Source: Olivibacter sp. XZL3 (GTDB lineage: Bacteria; Bacteroidota; Bacteroidia; Sphingobacteriales; Sphingobacteriaceae). From it: DNA of 64,000 bases. Below the pieces are notes generated by a model that did no database searches, was not told the DNA's origin, and saw only the letters and a program-made list of their open reading frames with translations. The stretch covers positions 62,001 to 126,000 of the forward strand of contig NZ_SBJH01000004.1 of NCBI RefSeq assembly GCF_004368405.1, read 5' to 3'. The first letter of the stretch is position 1. Each line of letters starts with the position of its first letter. The position numbers were made by a program, and so were the translations under genes. Of this stretch, positions 60,714 to 64,000 are shown one piece after another.

Positions 60714-60813
60714 CGCGGGTTTACGTTGTATCATCTAGTAAATTTTATCTCAATTGCTATTAATGTATTTAATTGTTTTACCTTCGTTCTTATAAATTAG
60801 TACGCCGTAAATA

Positions 60814-61422
60814 ATGAATATTGTTAAATCGCCTTTATGGTTACGCCTACTACTCCCTAAAGTCACTTGGAATCGGAGCCGAAAAGAAAAGCACATTTAT
60901 TTAACCTTTGACGACGGACCGGTACCTGATGTTACACCACAGGTCTTAAATATCTTAAAAAAGTACAAGGTCCAAGCAACCTTCTTTTGCGTCGGCGAAA
61001 ATATCGTAAAGCATCCGGAGATTTTTGAGCAAGTAAAACAATCGGGCCATCAAGTGGGCAACCACACCTTCAATCATATGAAGGGTTGGCAGACGCCGCT
61101 TAATCATTACCTCGAAAATGTAGAAAAATGCCAAAGACTCACGCAAACGGACCTTTTTAGACCCCCCTATGGCAAATGTACCTTATCACAATTCAAGCAG
61201 TTACGAAAAAAATATGAAATCATTATGTGGGACGTTATTACCTACGACTTCGACAACAAGCTTAGCCCTGAAGCTTGTTATCAAAATGCCGTCCGGCACG
61301 TCAGCAACGGCTCCATCGTTGTTTTTCATGACAACATAAAAGCTGTGCCGCGCTTAATGCATGCTCTCCCTAAAGCAATCGAGTATTGGCTTAACGAAGG
61401 TTATGAGTTTAAGCTCCTGTAA
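60814..61422 (+). CDS. polysaccharide deacetylase (NodB domain)
   Basis: 202 residues. NodB motifs: TFDDGPVPDVTP (catalytic base and metal Asp), GNHTFNHM (metal His), RPPYGK, WDVITYDFD, and IVVFHDN. Zinc-type N- or O-deacetylase acting on chitooligosaccharide, peptidoglycan or exopolysaccharide. No clear signal peptide (MNIVKSPLWLRLLLPKVTWN). Divergent from the TolC gene. Confidence 0.9.
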   Translation: MNIVKSPLWLRLLLPKVTWNRSRKEKHIYLTFDDGPVPDVTPQVLNILKKYKVQATFFCVGENIVKHPEIFEQVKQSGHQVGNHTFNHMKGWQTPLNHYLENVEKCQRLTQTDLFRPPYGKCTLSQFKQLRKKYEIIMWDVITYDFDNKLSPEACYQNAVRHVSNGSIVVFHDNIKAVPRLMHALPKAIEYWLNEGYEFKLL

Positions 61423-61458
61423 TCGCTAATCCGTTAAGCAGCTGATTAGTGCCCCCCT

Positions 61459-62271
61459 CTACTCGACGGTCGTTGATGCACGGGTTATGCTATGCGCACT
61501 GAAGTATCCCAACGCCCCATTGCTAAAGTTCGAAATCGGATTGGCAGGTGCCGCGGAACCGGGATTGTTCGACTGTATCCCATTAAAATAGGTATAGACC
61601 GCTTGATCAATGCAGTGTTGTTCAACCTCCACATAATCGCCCGTCGCTAAATCCAAATCCTCGTGATATAAATTCCTTTGTACCCTTCTTCCATCATTAA
61701 ATTTGTCGTTGTACGCAAAAACCAAATTAGACGGCTTTCCGTTTACCGTAATCAAGTACCTATAATAGTTCGGTTCCCCTGGAGGATCTTGATATACAAT
61801 GCCGACATTCTTTTCGTCTTCGTCAAAAAAGCTTTCAGTGACTGTACCGATCGAATCTATAGCTATCGGAGCAGGCATGGTAGAAGAAGCTTGATACTGT
61901 TCGTTTTCAAATTCGACGGTCAGCTTATAAGTCCGCCCGGGATATGCCTGGTAGTTGTTTATCCGATATTGACCGGGGCTCACCTCGGCGAACGTCCGCT
62001 CGGCGGCTTCCCCCTCTTCCTGGATGCTCACTCGAGCACCCGATTGGGGGTTGCTCGTGCTGCTAGACGAGAATGGAACAGTTTTAGAAATTAGCACGTA
62101 ATGGGTTGTTTCTGAATTGGAAACATTTGCTTCTATTACCAACATTTGATCGGCCTCTTTCAGTTCAATATCGATAACTTCTTCACATGCCACTAATCCA
62201 AGCAAAACACAGAAGATAAAGGCACTACACACATTAAATCTTTTCTTAAACATAGAGCTTTCGCGTTTCAT
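61459..62271 (-). CDS. DUF4249 lipoprotein
   Basis: 270 residues (264 from ATG 62253, MFKKRFNVCSAFIFCVLLGL then VAC, a lipobox). Beta-rich DUF4249 features: VIDIELKEADQMLVIEANVS, FSSSSTSNPQSGARVSIQEE, YPGRTYKLTVEFENEQYQAS, YYRYLITVNGK. DUF4249 lipoproteins are regularly encoded beside a TonB-dependent receptor, as here (10 bp downstream of one), and probably form its surface lid or accessory subunit. Confidence 0.85.
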   Translation of the reverse strand: MKRESSMFKKRFNVCSAFIFCVLLGLVACEEVIDIELKEADQMLVIEANVSNSETTHYVLISKTVPFSSSSTSNPQSGARVSIQEEGEAAERTFAEVSPGQYRINNYQAYPGRTYKLTVEFENEQYQASSTMPAPIAIDSIGTVTESFFDEDEKNVGIVYQDPPGEPNYYRYLITVNGKPSNLVFAYNDKFNDGRRVQRNLYHEDLDLATGDYVEVEQHCIDQAVYTYFNGIQSNNPGSAAPANPISNFSNGALGYFSAHSITRASTTVE

Positions 62272-62281
62272 TCGATTATGT

Positions 62282-64000
62282 TTAAAATTTAAAATTCCAG
62301 GTCACAGAAGGTATAATACCAAATAGGGCAACTTTATACGCCTCCGTAACATTAGGATCATTCTCATTTTCCCTAAAATCAATTATATAGGCATTTTTTC
62401 GATTATAGGCGTTATAAATGCCAAAAGTCCAGCTCGACTTAAGCCGCTTTCCAGGCTTCGATTCTAAGGTCGCTCCTAAATCCAATCGATGATAATCCGG
62501 CATGCGGTAGCCGTTCCGCTCGGTGTAATACCAGGTAGATTTACCGCCAATGCTGTACTTCCCGCTTGGAAAGGTAACTGCGTTACCGGTATAATACACA
62601 AAGGTACCCGAAAAGCTCCAGCGATCAGAAAACTTGTACATGCCCACGATTGCTACATTATGGATCCGGTCTTGTCTCGCGGCAAACCAATCGCCATCGT
62701 TGATTTCGTCAAACCTTCTTTTACTTCTGGACAACGTATAGCTGACCCAGCCATTCAGTCTTCCAGACCTTTTCTTCATCAAAAGCTCCAGTCCGTAAGA
62801 TTTTCCAACGCCATATACCAACTCTGCCTCCACATGTTCATTTGCTTGCAAGTCGGCAGCGTTTTTATAATCGATCTGATTTTGCATATCCTTATAATAA
62901 ACTTCGGCCGAAAATTCATATTGATCGTTGTCAAAATTCCTGTAATAACCCACCGCTCCTTGGTCGGCTATCTGCGGTTTTATATTGTTGCTACTCAACA
63001 CCCAGGCATCGGTCGGTAAGGAAGAGGTCGTATTGGTCAGTTGATGTAAGTTTTGGGTATTACGATTATATGAAGCCTTTAAACTACTGTTTTTATTTAA
63101 CATATAATTAGCAGAGAATCTTGGTTCAGGGTTTATATAACTCTTAACCAGTTTACCGCCCCCATAAATTTCGGTCTGTAAGATATCACCGTCGGCATCG
63201 TAGGTGTGAAATTCGCCCGGCCCTGTCAACAAAAAGGAATTCAGTCGCAAACCGTATATAAAACTAAGTCGATCTGTTGGTTTCCATTCGTGTGAAACGT
63301 AGGCCGCCAGCTCATACCCTTGTCTATTTTCTATTCTCAGCGAATTGATATCCGATTCTTCCGATGCATCAATACCTGCAGGCGAAATCTCTTGCCGCAT
63401 CAGGTTCAGTCCGAAACGTACATTACTCTTATTGCTTGAGAAATAGTGAAAATCCTGTTTCAAATTTAAATTTTGTATACGCGAATTGACCTGTAAATCG
63501 TTATTATCTGTATACACGCCTACATTATAAGTGAAATCGCTGTAAATTAAGGATGTGTTAGAAAAAAGCCTGCTACTAAAAACGTGATTCCACCGCAAGG
63601 TTCCGGTAGCATTCCCCCAATCAAAGTCGAAATCGTTCGCATAGCCCAATACGTCTTTTCCGAAATAGCCCGACAGGTAGAGCGTATTATTGTTATTTAG
63701 CTGATAATTAGCTTTCAAATTCAAGTCATAAAAGTAAAGGACACTGCTGTTGACCGAACTGTCGGAAGAAAGTTTCAAAAACAAGTCGGCATAGGTACGC
63801 CTACCACTTAACATAAAAGATCCCTTGTCCTTTTTGATTGGCCCCTCCACCTTCAGCCGAGAGGCAATGAGGCCAATGCCGCCGTCCATTCCGAAGTCCT
63901 GGTTATTGCCGTCCAACATGTTAACATCAAGCACTGAAGCCAAACGGCCGCCATACTGCGCCGGCATGCCTCCTTTATACAGATTGACATCCTTTATTGC
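62282..64000 (-). CDS. TonB-dependent receptor, 3' part (runs off the window)
   Basis: The open frame continues past the window edge (AIKDVNLYKGGMPAQYGGRL), so the signal peptide and most of the plug are outside. Visible: the end of the plug (MPAQYGGRLASVLDVNMLDG) and the whole barrel, ending in IPSVTWNFKF with terminal Phe. With the DUF4249 lipoprotein it forms a typical Bacteroidota receptor pair. Ligand not deducible. Confidence 0.88.
   Translation of the reverse strand, partial: AIKDVNLYKGGMPAQYGGRLASVLDVNMLDGNNQDFGMDGGIGLIASRLKVEGPIKKDKGSFMLSGRRTYADLFLKLSSDSSVNSSVLYFYDLNLKANYQLNNNNTLYLSGYFGKDVLGYANDFDFDWGNATGTLRWNHVFSSRLFSNTSLIYSDFTYNVGVYTDNNDLQVNSRIQNLNLKQDFHYFSSNKSNVRFGLNLMRQEISPAGIDASEESDINSLRIENRQGYELAAYVSHEWKPTDRLSFIYGLRLNSFLLTGPGEFHTYDADGDILQTEIYGGGKLVKSYINPEPRFSANYMLNKNSSLKASYNRNTQNLHQLTNTTSSLPTDAWVLSSNNIKPQIADQGAVGYYRNFDNDQYEFSAEVYYKDMQNQIDYKNAADLQANEHVEAELVYGVGKSYGLELLMKKRSGRLNGWVSYTLSRSKRRFDEINDGDWFAARQDRIHNVAIVGMYKFSDRWSFSGTFVYYTGNAVTFPSGKYSIGGKSTWYYTERNGYRMPDYHRLDLGATLESKPGKRLKSSWTFGIYNAYNRKNAYIIDFRENENDPNVTEAYKVALFGIIPSVTWNFKF

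Overview
The window comes from a Bacteroidota chromosome, most likely Sphingobacteriaceae (Pedobacter, Sphingobacterium or Olivibacter-like). This rests on TonB-dependent receptors, DUF4249 and other Cys-lipoproteins, a LytS/LytTR pair, promoters with TTTGTA at -7, and MobA/MobB/MobC-type mobilisation genes. No rRNA, tRNA or CRISPR array was seen.

Layout. (1) 1-2050: chromosomal flank with miaE and two small lipoproteins. (2) About 2200-55900: a mobilisable genomic island of about 53.7 kb inserted at the 3' end of mnmE (trmE). Imperfect direct repeats bound it, each holding a copy of the last codons of mnmE. (3) 55889-64000: chromosomal flank with mnmE, ydeI-like, an efflux adaptor and TolC pair, a polysaccharide deacetylase, a DUF4249 lipoprotein and the end of a TonB-dependent receptor.

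Inside the island, from left to right: a graveyard of gene fragments (IS3 orfA, AKR and cupin pieces); a flavinylated lipoprotein with its ApbE transferase; a large cargo of redox enzymes and esterases (MDR, SDRs, AKRs, cupins, CMD protein, flavodoxin, alpha/beta hydrolases, carboxylesterase, DUF4440 proteins) with an MFS exporter and an AraC regulator; a LytS/LytTR pair and a second AraC; a periplasmic molybdenum hydroxylase of three subunits facing a molybdopterin-biosynthesis operon (moaA, moaD, moeB, moaE, plus a TonB receptor and a TauE-like permease); a mobilisation module (coupling protein, relaxase, MobA, primase, PRTRC-type ThiF); a separate AraC plus AKR cassette; and finally excisionase, integrase and a large HTH protein next to mnmE.

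The main new observation is a regulon written into the DNA. Five near-identical 38-bp operators (two half-sites 21 bp apart) each lie 25-26 bp upstream of a TTTGTA -7 element. They precede the flavodoxin operon, the AKR operon, the CMD operon, the MFS gene and the molybdenum hydroxylase operon. The AraC gene next to the MFS operator is the obvious regulator. The AraC plus AKR cassette near 52 kb has the same architecture with different half-sites. The cargo looks like an inducible response to an oxidisable or electrophilic organic compound (inference).

The mobility genes are decaying while the cargo is largely intact: the integrase has a frameshift and a nonsense codon, the primase has two frameshifts and the ThiF gene one, mostly in homopolymers. 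No frameshifts were seen in the flanking chromosomal genes, so true decay is more likely than poor sequence. No VirB4 or other mating-pair genes were seen, so the element would in any case have needed a helper.
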